Source: a virus. Taken from it: a stretch of 54,789 bases of DNA. A program made the position numbers and the translations under genes. Positions 17,129-25,089 of the stretch are shown here, one piece after another. Numbering within the stretch: the stretch's first letter is position 1; each line of letters opens with the position of its first letter. Location of the stretch: the IMG/VR virus record IMGVR_UViG_3300030114_000015, positions 1-54,789 of that record; one strand, given 5' to 3'. Below the pieces are notes generated by a model that saw nothing but the letters and a program-made list of their open reading frames with translations, was not told where the DNA came from and ran no database searches.

Positions 17129-19894
17129 AACTCTTATAGTATCTCCACCTACTCCTGATTGCAAAGCAATCGCAAATGGATTTTTTATTATATCACACAC
17201 CATGAAATATAAATGCGATACATCTCCAATAGATTGTTTTGAATTGAATACTATAACAACTCTTTTATTATTCAGAATAGTAAAACTATAGTTATATCCT
17301 AAATTATAAGTATTAGAAAATATATCAACTTGATCAAATGGATTTGCATTCTTAGATATCAATAGTTTGATACAATCTTTTCCTGACCCAGAGACAGTTG
17401 TAGGTATTTGACTATTATAATCTGATAAAGATAAGAAATATCCAGCTTCCAATTTTAATTGTTTATATATTAAATAAGATTGAATATTAGAAGAGGTGAT
17501 ATCTTTATGTAATAATAATCCACTTATTAATCCTCCTTGTATATTTACTTTTACATTCATATAAAAATATTTAGAGGATTGTGAATTGGTCCAACTCATA
17601 TAAACAGAAGTATCATCTATAGCTACCATAGATAGATTGCTTAATAAATCTGTAGCGTCTGTATAGAAATTCTCTTGTAAATCACAAAAAGACATATCAG
17701 CATCGTTTACTATTATAATAAAACAAATTATAGTTCTACCTGATAATATACTACACATAATTTGATTATTACTTATTTTACAAATCTTATTAAATGTATA
17801 ATTAGGATAAGTTCTATTAGACATAACTGATAATATATTAGTAGAAAAATTAAAATAAGTACATTTGGTATCAGTACCAACTCTCCATAATAATATTACT
17901 TTATTAGATCCAATATCAATAGTATATAATTGTAATATAGAACTTGTTTCCGATTTAATATATTGAGAACCAGATATAATATTTATTTGAGAATCATTTA
18001 TCTGTAAATGTTTCACATTCAATATATTATCTGTAGTGGAATAAGATACTATATAATTAGATCCTATCTTTGTTAATGTAAATAAAGAACAATTAGATGC
18101 TAATTCTGTATAACTTGTATTATCTATGTCAATATAAATATTTTTAAGATTAACGACTTTAGCTCTTAATGAATTATCATATTTCCAAAGAACAAGAGTC
18201 GAATCTTTATCTATTTCAACTATTTCAACCTGTCCATTAGAATAGAAGATAGGTTGTTCTGTCTCATGTAAAGACATCATTTTTAGATGTGGTCTTTTAG
18301 AACAGATTGTACCATCTTCCAATTTATCCATCAATTGACCTTTAGTTATATTTTCACCTGCCGATATTTGATACTTACTAAGGGTAGTACCAAGGATATT
18401 AACACCTCCCTTACCCTGTAACATAAAAGAATCTTTTGTTCCATTATATCTAAATTCATATATACCTTCAGGTGATAAATCGCCTTCTAATAATGATAAT
18501 CCATCTGGAGTTACCATAGATTTTTGAGATAAAGAATTAATTCTTAAATAAGGATCAGAAATATTACCTTCACCCGATTTTATCTTTAAAATAACTTTCA
18601 TACCATCAACATATTCAAGTAATGTAGAATCATCTACATCTAATGTATATAATTCTCCGACTCCTGTTATATTAGTTTTATTAGGAGTACCATATATACC
18701 ACATCTTACATAATCATTATTATTTACTTTCTTGGCTACAACTAAAACTAATTTATCAAAATCAATTTGTAATACTCTTGCGTTTATTAATTTTGCAGTA
18801 TTAGCACCATAATTAGCATCACCATTTATCGCTGTTGCCAATTCATTTAGTTGATTTAATAATTCGGGTGCTCCTCCAATAAGATTAGTAAACATAGAAT
18901 CTATTTGAGATTTACTATAACCATTATCGGTAGTTAATATCTTTAATAAAGTATTCTTACTAATAAACATTCTTTGATCTGATTCGGTTATCATTTCTGC
19001 TGGATGAGTGTTTGGATGAGTATAATGAGTAGCATATTCTTCTATATTCTTTAATTTCTCTTTTTCGTTCGGAGTGAAGAATATTTTTTCTCCAGTTTCA
19101 GTTATATAATCAGCCGAAAATTCTAAATATGGAGATAGTTTTTCTGTTGTAATAGATCCATCTATAATATTTTGACTTCCTAATGCAACTAATGAATTTA
19201 GATCATAAGATGTCTTGTAATAAAATATTAGGGTAAGCATTTCATCTTTCATAAATGAAACTTCTTCATCTTTTAATACTAAATAACTACCATTTATTAT
19301 ATATCGCTTTGATTGATATTCAAAATCATTTTTTACCACACATAACATATCTCCATTAGCAAAGTCAAAATTCTCTTTTGGAAATGGTATATAGATTGTT
19401 CTTGTATTATCAATCTTTACTGTAACATATACAAATTTAACTCTAACAACAGTTAATAATTTAGTCGGATCTAAGGATTCATCTAAAGTTAATCCTGTTT
19501 CTGTTAATATTTGATTTTGTGTAGATACAATTGCTGCTAATCTATTATCTATAGATTTAATAACACACACTTTATATGAGTCTAAAGAACTAATGATAGT
19601 ATTAACTTGAGTTGTATTTAATATATTTATGAAATGATCTACATTTATACCATATATTTTTGTAGTAGATAAATCTACATATAATTTATTAATGAGTATA
19701 CTATCATATGCATCCATTATTGAATTATAATTTGTAAAGAAAATACATGAATTAGTAATTTCTATCCTAGAGAAATCTGAATCATCATAATATACTTTTC
19801 TATATATATCAGTTGATATAATTATTTGACCTGCTATAATAGGTTGAGTTGAGATTTCTTTCTCTTTCATTTTTTTGATATCTAAATTAATCAT
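17117..19894 (-). CDS. Tail fibre-type protein with HxH motif
   Basis: 925 aa. Residues 287-298 (YATHYTHPNTHP) carry His spacing typical of trimeric phage fibres, where such histidines hold metal ions along the axis. This is followed by GGAPELLNQLNELATAING (340-358), a repeat common in collar and fibre proteins. The N-terminal region has the beta module seen in the neighbouring fibre genes (strand NGSYLVL, ending FYYKTSY). The C-terminal 450 residues look like a beta-rich receptor-binding or propeller domain. ATG at 19894 follows GAAAGGAG. A late-type promoter lies 28 bases upstream. Confidence 0.83.
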   Translation of the reverse strand: MINLDIKKMKEKEISTQPIIAGQIIISTDIYRKVYYDDSDFSRIEITNSCIFFTNYNSIMDAYDSILINKLYVDLSTTKIYGINVDHFINILNTTQVNTIISSLDSYKVCVIKSIDNRLAAIVSTQNQILTETGLTLDESLDPTKLLTVVRVKFVYVTVKIDNTRTIYIPFPKENFDFANGDMLCVVKNDFEYQSKRYIINGSYLVLKDEEVSFMKDEMLTLIFYYKTSYDLNSLVALGSQNIIDGSITTEKLSPYLEFSADYITETGEKIFFTPNEKEKLKNIEEYATHYTHPNTHPAEMITESDQRMFISKNTLLKILTTDNGYSKSQIDSMFTNLIGGAPELLNQLNELATAINGDANYGANTAKLINARVLQIDFDKLVLVVAKKVNNNDYVRCGIYGTPNKTNITGVGELYTLDVDDSTLLEYVDGMKVILKIKSGEGNISDPYLRINSLSQKSMVTPDGLSLLEGDLSPEGIYEFRYNGTKDSFMLQGKGGVNILGTTLSKYQISAGENITKGQLMDKLEDGTICSKRPHLKMMSLHETEQPIFYSNGQVEIVEIDKDSTLVLWKYDNSLRAKVVNLKNIYIDIDNTSYTELASNCSLFTLTKIGSNYIVSYSTTDNILNVKHLQINDSQINIISGSQYIKSETSSILQLYTIDIGSNKVILLWRVGTDTKCTYFNFSTNILSVMSNRTYPNYTFNKICKISNNQIMCSILSGRTIICFIIIVNDADMSFCDLQENFYTDATDLLSNLSMVAIDDTSVYMSWTNSQSSKYFYMNVKVNIQGGLISGLLLHKDITSSNIQSYLIYKQLKLEAGYFLSLSDYNSQIPTTVSGSGKDCIKLLISKNANPFDQVDIFSNTYNLGYNYSFTILNNKRVVIVFNSKQSIGDVSHLYFMVCDIIKNPFAIALQSGVGGDTIRVREW

Positions 19895-19921
19895 AATAAT
19901 ACTCCTTTCCTACTCTAAAAT

Positions 19922-19933
19922 TATTAATATGTT
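19922..19933 (-). promoter_or_regulatory. Late-type promoter AACA-N6-TA
   Basis: On minus TTGAACATATTAATA, with TA 28 bases before the fibre gene start at 19894. It is one of the best matches to the set. Confidence 0.68.
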
Positions 19934-19940
19934 CAATTGG

Positions 19941-19971
19941 TAAAATATCAGCTCCTTTTGAGAGCTGATAT
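19941..19971 (-). terminator. Terminator after the 289-aa gene
   Basis: On minus ATATCAGCTC, a 7-base loop and GAGCTGATAT are followed by TTTTA. It lies between the stop at 19976 and the late-type promoter of the fibre gene. Confidence 0.82.
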
Positions 19972-19975
19972 AGGT

Positions 19976-20845
19976 TTATTTATCAACTACTACTGTATAG
20001 TATTCTGTTGCGTTATTAATATCACTATTATTAAATTGATATACTTCAGATGAAGCTAGCCATGTAGTACCATGATCATATGTAACAAATTTATATATAT
20101 GATTTACATTTTCTTTTAACTTTGAATTTGCAATTGATTTCCATAAACAATTATCTGAAAATGTGATAATAGGTACAGTATTATTTGTTTTAATATTCCA
20201 TTGTATTTGACTAAACTCATCTTGTGTTTTGGGTAATATAACTCTAAAATCTCTTTGAGGAAAGATAGTTTTTTGTCTCAATGATGCTTGTAAATATACT
20301 TTTCCTGCAACAATATTTTGTGTAGTACAAGAATATATATTACCATCTGTGGGATTTTCAGAAGAGTTATCTCCACTATTATTAATATTAGTACTATTAC
20401 CAACCCATATAATAGTATTACCTATTTTTACAGGACTAGTATTGTCAGCGGCTGTATCAAATCCATAAATCTGTACAGATTTATTTTTTATAGATAAAGA
20501 TTTATTATCTATAGTATTCTCTTTCTCTATATATTTGATATTCATACCTAAATCAATCATTTGTACTGAATTGTTTGTCTTATTGTATAGTAGGTTTACA
20601 AAATCTTGTAGATTTACTGTACCATAATTCTCTATATTTACAGTAGAATTTTTAGCGTCAGCATTGTTTATTAAATCTATGATTTGTTCAGTTATATCTA
20701 TAAAATTTATATCTTTATCCGTTATATATAATCTGTTTATTTTTCCATCTCCATCGTAATTAACCAGTAATTCATTAGGACCAGCTTTATGTTTATATTT
20801 ATAATCTAATGGGGTAGATGGTATTCTTTGCAATCCTCCTGTCAT
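19976..20845 (-). CDS. Probable tail/fibre protein, 289 aa
   Basis: No clear family. Beta-rich and Asn/Thr/Ser-rich (for example GNSTNINNSGDNSSENP), a composition typical of phage fibre or carbohydrate-contact proteins. The N-terminal part (LLVNYDGDGKINRLYIT) looks like a virion-attachment region. It is a single-gene unit with its own late-type promoter 26 bases upstream and its own terminator, next to the large fibre gene. ATG at 20845 follows AAAGGAGG. Confidence 0.68.
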   Translation of the reverse strand: MTGGLQRIPSTPLDYKYKHKAGPNELLVNYDGDGKINRLYITDKDINFIDITEQIIDLINNADAKNSTVNIENYGTVNLQDFVNLLYNKTNNSVQMIDLGMNIKYIEKENTIDNKSLSIKNKSVQIYGFDTAADNTSPVKIGNTIIWVGNSTNINNSGDNSSENPTDGNIYSCTTQNIVAGKVYLQASLRQKTIFPQRDFRVILPKTQDEFSQIQWNIKTNNTVPIITFSDNCLWKSIANSKLKENVNHIYKFVTYDHGTTWLASSEVYQFNNSDINNATEYYTVVVDK

Positions 20846-20870
20846 AAAATAACCTCCTTTAATTTATAAT

Positions 20871-20882
20871 TATCTAAATGTT
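20871..20882 (-). promoter_or_regulatory. Late-type promoter AACA-N6-TA
   Basis: On minus TTGAACATTTAGATA, with TA 26 bases before the ATG at 20845. Confidence 0.67.
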
Positions 20883-20910
20883 CAATATTGTAAATACTTA
20901 GCAATAGTAC

Positions 20911-20922
20911 AACTTTATAGTA
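20911..20922 (+). promoter_or_regulatory. Late-type promoter variant AACT-N6-TA
   Basis: AACTTTATAGTA, with TA 23 bases before the ATG at 20945. It differs from the main motif at the fourth base but keeps the spacing. It would drive the plus-strand run 20945-25008. Confidence 0.5.
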
Positions 20923-20944
20923 AATTATTTAAGGAGGAATTAAA

Positions 20945-21571
20945 ATGAACCTATATACAGAGAATATATTAAAGAGAACGTTAGAGTTAATTGAAGATGA
21001 AAAAAGTAAATATTTTGGTAATAAATTACCAGCAGCTCTAACTCAACAACCAGTCTATAAATTAGCTTTGGAAAAGAATGAAGAATTACAAATAGCTACA
21101 TTATTAAGCTCATTAGAATCAGAAGGTTTAATAATAGCTTATACTGAAGATACTATTAAATATTATCTTGAAATTAATTGTACTAAATACTTTTTTGATA
21201 GAGAAAATAAAGATGTAGATTATAGTGAGTATCATTGTCCTGATTATAGAAGACATTTTGATAATTATGATGAAAAAGATAAATGCGACATTAGACCAAC
21301 AGGTATTAATCCTGATAAGATAACTGAAAAAGATATTATAGATATACAGACAAATGAATTAATAGTTCAGATTAAGAAATCTGTATTATATAAAAAAGGG
21401 ATAGAAATTGAAGTTAAAGAATTATCATATAGTTGCGGATCAAATGGTAGTTACGATTATAATAAAATATTCAATTATATTTCTACTATAGGATATAATA
21501 TAGAAATAACTATTTCAGATGCTGGTGAAGCTAGAGTAACTTTTATAAAGTTTAATTTTATGAGTAAATAA
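20945..21571 (+). CDS. Hypothetical protein, 208 aa
   Basis: Not recognised. First gene of a plus-strand run of eight closely packed genes. It has a helical N-terminal region and a Cys/His/Tyr-rich middle part (YHCPDYRRHFDNYDE). The ATG follows AAGGAGG. The stop is 13 bases before the next start. Confidence 0.7.
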   Translation: MNLYTENILKRTLELIEDEKSKYFGNKLPAALTQQPVYKLALEKNEELQIATLLSSLESEGLIIAYTEDTIKYYLEINCTKYFFDRENKDVDYSEYHCPDYRRHFDNYDEKDKCDIRPTGINPDKITEKDIIDIQTNELIVQIKKSVLYKKGIEIEVKELSYSCGSNGSYDYNKIFNYISTIGYNIEITISDAGEARVTFIKFNFMSK

Positions 21572-21584
21572 GGAGATATAATAT

Positions 21585-22016
21585 ATGAGTATAGATAAAA
21601 ATACATATAATACAATATTAGGACTAACAGAATATTTTTATAAAGAGTATAAAACTGAAGATAATCCAGAAGATTTCGATGTTATGACATTAAATTTTAT
21701 TATATTCTCATTATATAATTATGGGGATGACAATACAATATTTAAAGAGATATTTGTAGATAATGAGAAATGGCTTGTAAAATCAAATGTTGTGCCTGCA
21801 CCCATACCATCTCATTACAATAGTACTATTCCTATAGGAATTACAGAACAAGCTATTATAACAAATCAAAATATTACATTTATTTTAGAATTTTGTTCTG
21901 GTCCTAGATGTAGTTATAAAGTGAAATATTTAAACGAAAATAATAAAGAAATATTTGAAAAAATATGTAAAACTATTATTAAATTATATGAGGAGAAATA
22001 TATTAATGATAAATAA
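21585..22016 (+). CDS. Hypothetical protein, 143 aa
   Basis: Not recognised. Mixed alpha/beta protein without motifs I can name. The start at 21585 follows AAGGAGAT. Its last 11 bases overlap the start of the PD-(D/E)XK nuclease gene, so the two are probably translated in a coupled way. Confidence 0.68.
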   Translation: MSIDKNTYNTILGLTEYFYKEYKTEDNPEDFDVMTLNFIIFSLYNYGDDNTIFKEIFVDNEKWLVKSNVVPAPIPSHYNSTIPIGITEQAIITNQNITFILEFCSGPRCSYKVKYLNENNKEIFEKICKTIIKLYEEKYINDK

Positions 22017-22743
22017 ATTATTAGATAATTTAAATAAAGATGTAATAGATTCAGATCATTACACTTATAATGGAATTAATGTACCTAGGGTTACACACAT
22101 ATTATCTCTTATACATGAAGAGTATCTTATGAAGTGGGCTAATAATATAGGATTATATCAAAGAAGAAAATATACAGATGAAAGAGATAAAGCTGCTTAT
22201 CTAGGAACACAAACTCATAATGGTATAGAGAAGTATGTAGAAACTGGTGATTATAATATAGGTGATATAAAAGATTTTGATGATACTAATATAAAGAAAA
22301 TAGATAATGGTATTAAATCCTTTGAAATGTGGTATAATGATATGACTTCTCATAATAAAATAGAAATAATATCTATGGAAGAAAGATTAACCTGTGCTTA
22401 TTGTGGTGGTACATTAGATATGCTCTGTAAAATAAATGATGTGGTTTATTTAGTAGACTTTAAAACAAGTAATCAAATAGGTTATAAATACTTCATGCAA
22501 CTGGCTGCTTATAGATATATGCTTAAATTTGTAAAAGGTATAGAATTAGGAGGATGTATAATACTCCAAGTAAGTAAAAAGAAAGTGGAATATACAGAAT
22601 ATACTTTAGATTTATTACATGATAAATTTCATTTAGATTTTATTAATCAATGTGAAACTACTTTCTTTTCTACAGTACATACTTATTATAATAGAATCAT
22701 AACTGAAAATATGTATAAAGAGTATTTATTAAGGAGGAATTGA
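22006..22743 (+). CDS. PD-(D/E)XK nuclease (RecB/Cas4-type exonuclease fold)
   Basis: Single-domain DNA nuclease, 245 aa. Motifs in order: THNGIE with H71, GTLDML with D138, VDFKTS with D151 and K153, and QLAAYRYML with Q165, the order of the RecB/Cas4 PDDEXK_1 group. Two further cysteines (CAYC, about 130-133) lie before the core. The start is ATG at 22006, with GAGGAG about 10 bases upstream in the tail of the previous gene; the frame is open further upstream without a better site. It lies in a run of unknown genes. A role in recombination or DNA processing is inferred. Confidence 0.82.
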   Translation: MINKLLDNLNKDVIDSDHYTYNGINVPRVTHILSLIHEEYLMKWANNIGLYQRRKYTDERDKAAYLGTQTHNGIEKYVETGDYNIGDIKDFDDTNIKKIDNGIKSFEMWYNDMTSHNKIEIISMEERLTCAYCGGTLDMLCKINDVVYLVDFKTSNQIGYKYFMQLAAYRYMLKFVKGIELGGCIILQVSKKKVEYTEYTLDLLHDKFHLDFINQCETTFFSTVHTYYNRIITENMYKEYLLRRN

Positions 22744-22759
22744 TATTAATATTGTAAAT

Positions 22760-23044
22760 ATGAATTCAAAATATAAAATTATAGGAATATATAAAATATT
22801 CTGTATTAAATTATTAGGTAAGAAAATACATATAAAAGTTTTAAAAAATATTTTAAATAAAATACAATATAGAATGTATGATTATCAATTCTATATTTCA
22901 AATGAAATGAGAATGCGAGATTCACCAATTCATATGCCTAGTATTTGTACATTTGAAAGATTTAAATTTCTAGGAGATTATAAACCAATAAATGGTAAAT
23001 TAAAAATAAATGGATTGGAGGTAAAAAATAATGGAGAACGATAA
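22760..23044 (+). CDS. Hypothetical basic protein, 94 aa
   Basis: Not recognised. Very lysine- and isoleucine-rich with a basic helix-like middle part. The start is uncertain: GGAGGA lies about 20 bases before the ATG at 22760. A rare ATT start at 22745 would have ideal spacing. The end overlaps the next gene by 14 bases. Confidence 0.55.
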   Translation: MNSKYKIIGIYKIFCIKLLGKKIHIKVLKNILNKIQYRMYDYQFYISNEMRMRDSPIHMPSICTFERFKFLGDYKPINGKLKINGLEVKNNGER

Positions 23045-23771
23045 AGAGATTTCAAAAGAAACATCATCTGATATTATATATGATTTTTCAAATTGCGGGG
23101 ATAATAATAATAAAAAGGCAGTAGAAGATATTATAAAAATTATAAAAGAGGAGTGTCCTAAAATGAAATATGAGTTTCCAATTCCAAACAATAAAGTTAC
23201 AGTTGAATCTTTTGAAATTAATATAGATAATAAAGATACTAAGGAAATTTCAATAGAATTTAATGGATTACCAGTGACTGGTGAGGTTATAAATTTAAAA
23301 GCTAAAGAAATATTATCACATTTAAATAGTATCAATAAAAGATATCAAGAATTAGAATTGGATTTAGCATGGAAACCTGTTATAGATAGAAATTATAGAT
23401 TATTATCTAAAGAAGAGTTAGAAAAAAGTTTAGACAATCCAAGGATTAAAGAATTATTACAAACAAACATGTTTAAAATAGAATTTCCTTATGATAATTC
23501 ATATAATATTGAAAAAACAATGACTATAGATATGAGTAAAGAGATTGGATATATTAAGTCTATAGATTTAGAAAAAAGAAAAGTTACTGTTATGATAAAG
23601 AATGAAATGTATTCAGTAATATCATATTTTGAACCTGTGGTATACTTTAATTATTTAGGACAATCTGAATATATTCAAAATGAGGATGTTTGTTATAATA
23701 GATTATACGATATGACTATAGGAAAGGTTGGATTAATGAGGAGAGATTTATCTAGTTATCATAACAAATAA
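23031..23771 (+). CDS. Hypothetical protein, 246 aa
   Basis: Not recognised. Acidic N-terminus, then alpha/beta sequence, ending with a block that includes KRKVTVMIKNEMY and could be a small beta barrel. The ATG follows GGAGGT with ideal spacing. It overlaps the gene before it by 14 bases, consistent with an operon. Confidence 0.7.
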   Translation: MENDKEISKETSSDIIYDFSNCGDNNNKKAVEDIIKIIKEECPKMKYEFPIPNNKVTVESFEINIDNKDTKEISIEFNGLPVTGEVINLKAKEILSHLNSINKRYQELELDLAWKPVIDRNYRLLSKEELEKSLDNPRIKELLQTNMFKIEFPYDNSYNIEKTMTIDMSKEIGYIKSIDLEKRKVTVMIKNEMYSVISYFEPVVYFNYLGQSEYIQNEDVCYNRLYDMTIGKVGLMRRDLSSYHNK

Positions 23772-23813
23772 ATTGGACAAGCCTAAATAAAAAAATGAAT
23801 GGAGAGAGATTAA

Positions 23814-24251
23814 ATGAATATTAAAGGGTTATTAAATAAGAAAAGGGAAATTATCGAATTAAATAGAGAGGAATCTAGAAATACTATCAAGAAGAGATTA
23901 GAAATATTATCAAGAAAAATAGAAGAAGATAAAGATCTGCAAACTGAAATATTATTGTTAAATGTTTTGGCAAATGATTACATATTTATAATTACAGATC
24001 AATTCTTATTATGTAGATACATAGATACATTTAATGGTTGTACATTCTCTGGACATTCTATTAAAGATGAAAACGGTTATAAAGAGATGAAATATAATGT
24101 TAAATTCGATGGTATAATTATAGACAAACATCCACTTGCTCTAACAGTATTTACTGATTATATAAAAGATCCTTACTTCTGTATAAATTATGATGAGAAA
24201 ACTGATGAATATTCTTCTAGTACAATATATAAGGATCTAATAAATCTTTAA
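23814..24251 (+). CDS. Hypothetical protein, 145 aa
   Basis: Not recognised. The N-terminal 60 residues are a charged helix, followed by a compact alpha/beta part with one Cys pair far apart. Start ATG after GGAGAGAG. The stop overlaps the next start as TAATG, so translation is coupled. Confidence 0.68.
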   Translation: MNIKGLLNKKREIIELNREESRNTIKKRLEILSRKIEEDKDLQTEILLLNVLANDYIFIITDQFLLCRYIDTFNGCTFSGHSIKDENGYKEMKYNVKFDGIIIDKHPLALTVFTDYIKDPYFCINYDEKTDEYSSSTIYKDLINL

Positions 24252-24559
24252 TGCAATATAATTTAGAAGAATTTAATACTATAATAAAATATGTAAAGGA
24301 TATGAATATACAATCTGAAAAAGGTATTGTATATTCAGAACCTTCTACTTTGATATTATTTGACCAATATAATATTCTAGAGATTTGTCATAATGACACT
24401 TATTTCAAAATTAATTTTACAGATGTACATAATAATCATATACTCAAATATGTAGTTAATAGTAATTTTACTTATAAAAGTAAAAATAAAGAACTTAATA
24501 AATTAATAGATAAGAGGTTCAATCAAATAATTCAATTAAGGGAGGTATACAAAATATAA
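24251..24559 (+). CDS. Hypothetical protein, 102 aa
   Basis: Not recognised. Both ends overlap neighbours by one base (TAATG), so it depends on coupled translation within the 20945-25008 run. Its general layout (charged helix, then short strands with aromatic residues) resembles the 145-aa protein before it and the 149-aa protein after it. The three may be distant relatives; the similarity is weak. Confidence 0.62.
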   Translation: MQYNLEEFNTIIKYVKDMNIQSEKGIVYSEPSTLILFDQYNILEICHNDTYFKINFTDVHNNHILKYVVNSNFTYKSKNKELNKLIDKRFNQIIQLREVYKI

Positions 24560-25008
24560 TGAATATTTGGTTTGCTAAAACTACTCTAATATTTAATACA
24601 AGGAATTTAAAATTTAATTTTATCAAAAAACTTTATATAAGAATAATGTATATATTTAAATACAAATATAAGTATATAAATAATTTACAATTATCTTTCG
24701 AAAATCTATTTATATTATTAGAATATCATAATCATAATATTAATATAGGAGATATTCATATAAGAAGTAATCTAAAATTAAAAAACATAATATATATAGA
24801 CGATAAAGAATATTCTATAAGACTAGATATAGATAAGATATCATGGATGATGAACCTAAGGATTAAAGATTTATCAACAAATAATATATATTATTTGGAA
24901 CACTCTTTAAATGAAAATATAGAGAATCTGGTATTCCAAGATCAAAAAATATATTCATTACTTAATCATATATTTAAAAAAGTATTTAGTGATTTTATTA
25001 AAGAATAA
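24559..25008 (+). CDS. Hypothetical basic protein, 149 aa
   Basis: Not recognised. Strongly basic N-terminus rich in K, Y and I, no clear membrane segment. Last gene of the run; a terminator hairpin follows directly. The ATG overlaps the upstream stop and has GGGAGG nearby. Confidence 0.62.
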   Translation: MNIWFAKTTLIFNTRNLKFNFIKKLYIRIMYIFKYKYKYINNLQLSFENLFILLEYHNHNINIGDIHIRSNLKLKNIIYIDDKEYSIRLDIDKISWMMNLRIKDLSTNNIYYLEHSLNENIENLVFQDQKIYSLLNHIFKKVFSDFIKE

Positions 25009-25010
25009 TA

Positions 25011-25040
25011 AATGAGGGTTTATAACCCTCATTATTTTAT
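25011..25040 (+). terminator. Terminator of the 20945-25008 run
   Basis: AATGAGGGTT, a 3-base loop and AACCCTCATT are followed by ATTTTAT, immediately after the stop at 25008. Confidence 0.85.
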
Positions 25041-25048
25041 GGATTTTG

Positions 25049-25060
25049 AACATATTAGTA
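25049..25060 (+). promoter_or_regulatory. Late-type promoter AACA-N6-TA
   Basis: TTGAACATATTAGTA, with TA 30 bases before the ATG at 25090. It sits between a terminator and the fibre gene. Confidence 0.68.
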
Positions 25061-25089
25061 AAAATTAACTTTGAAAGGAGAATATATTT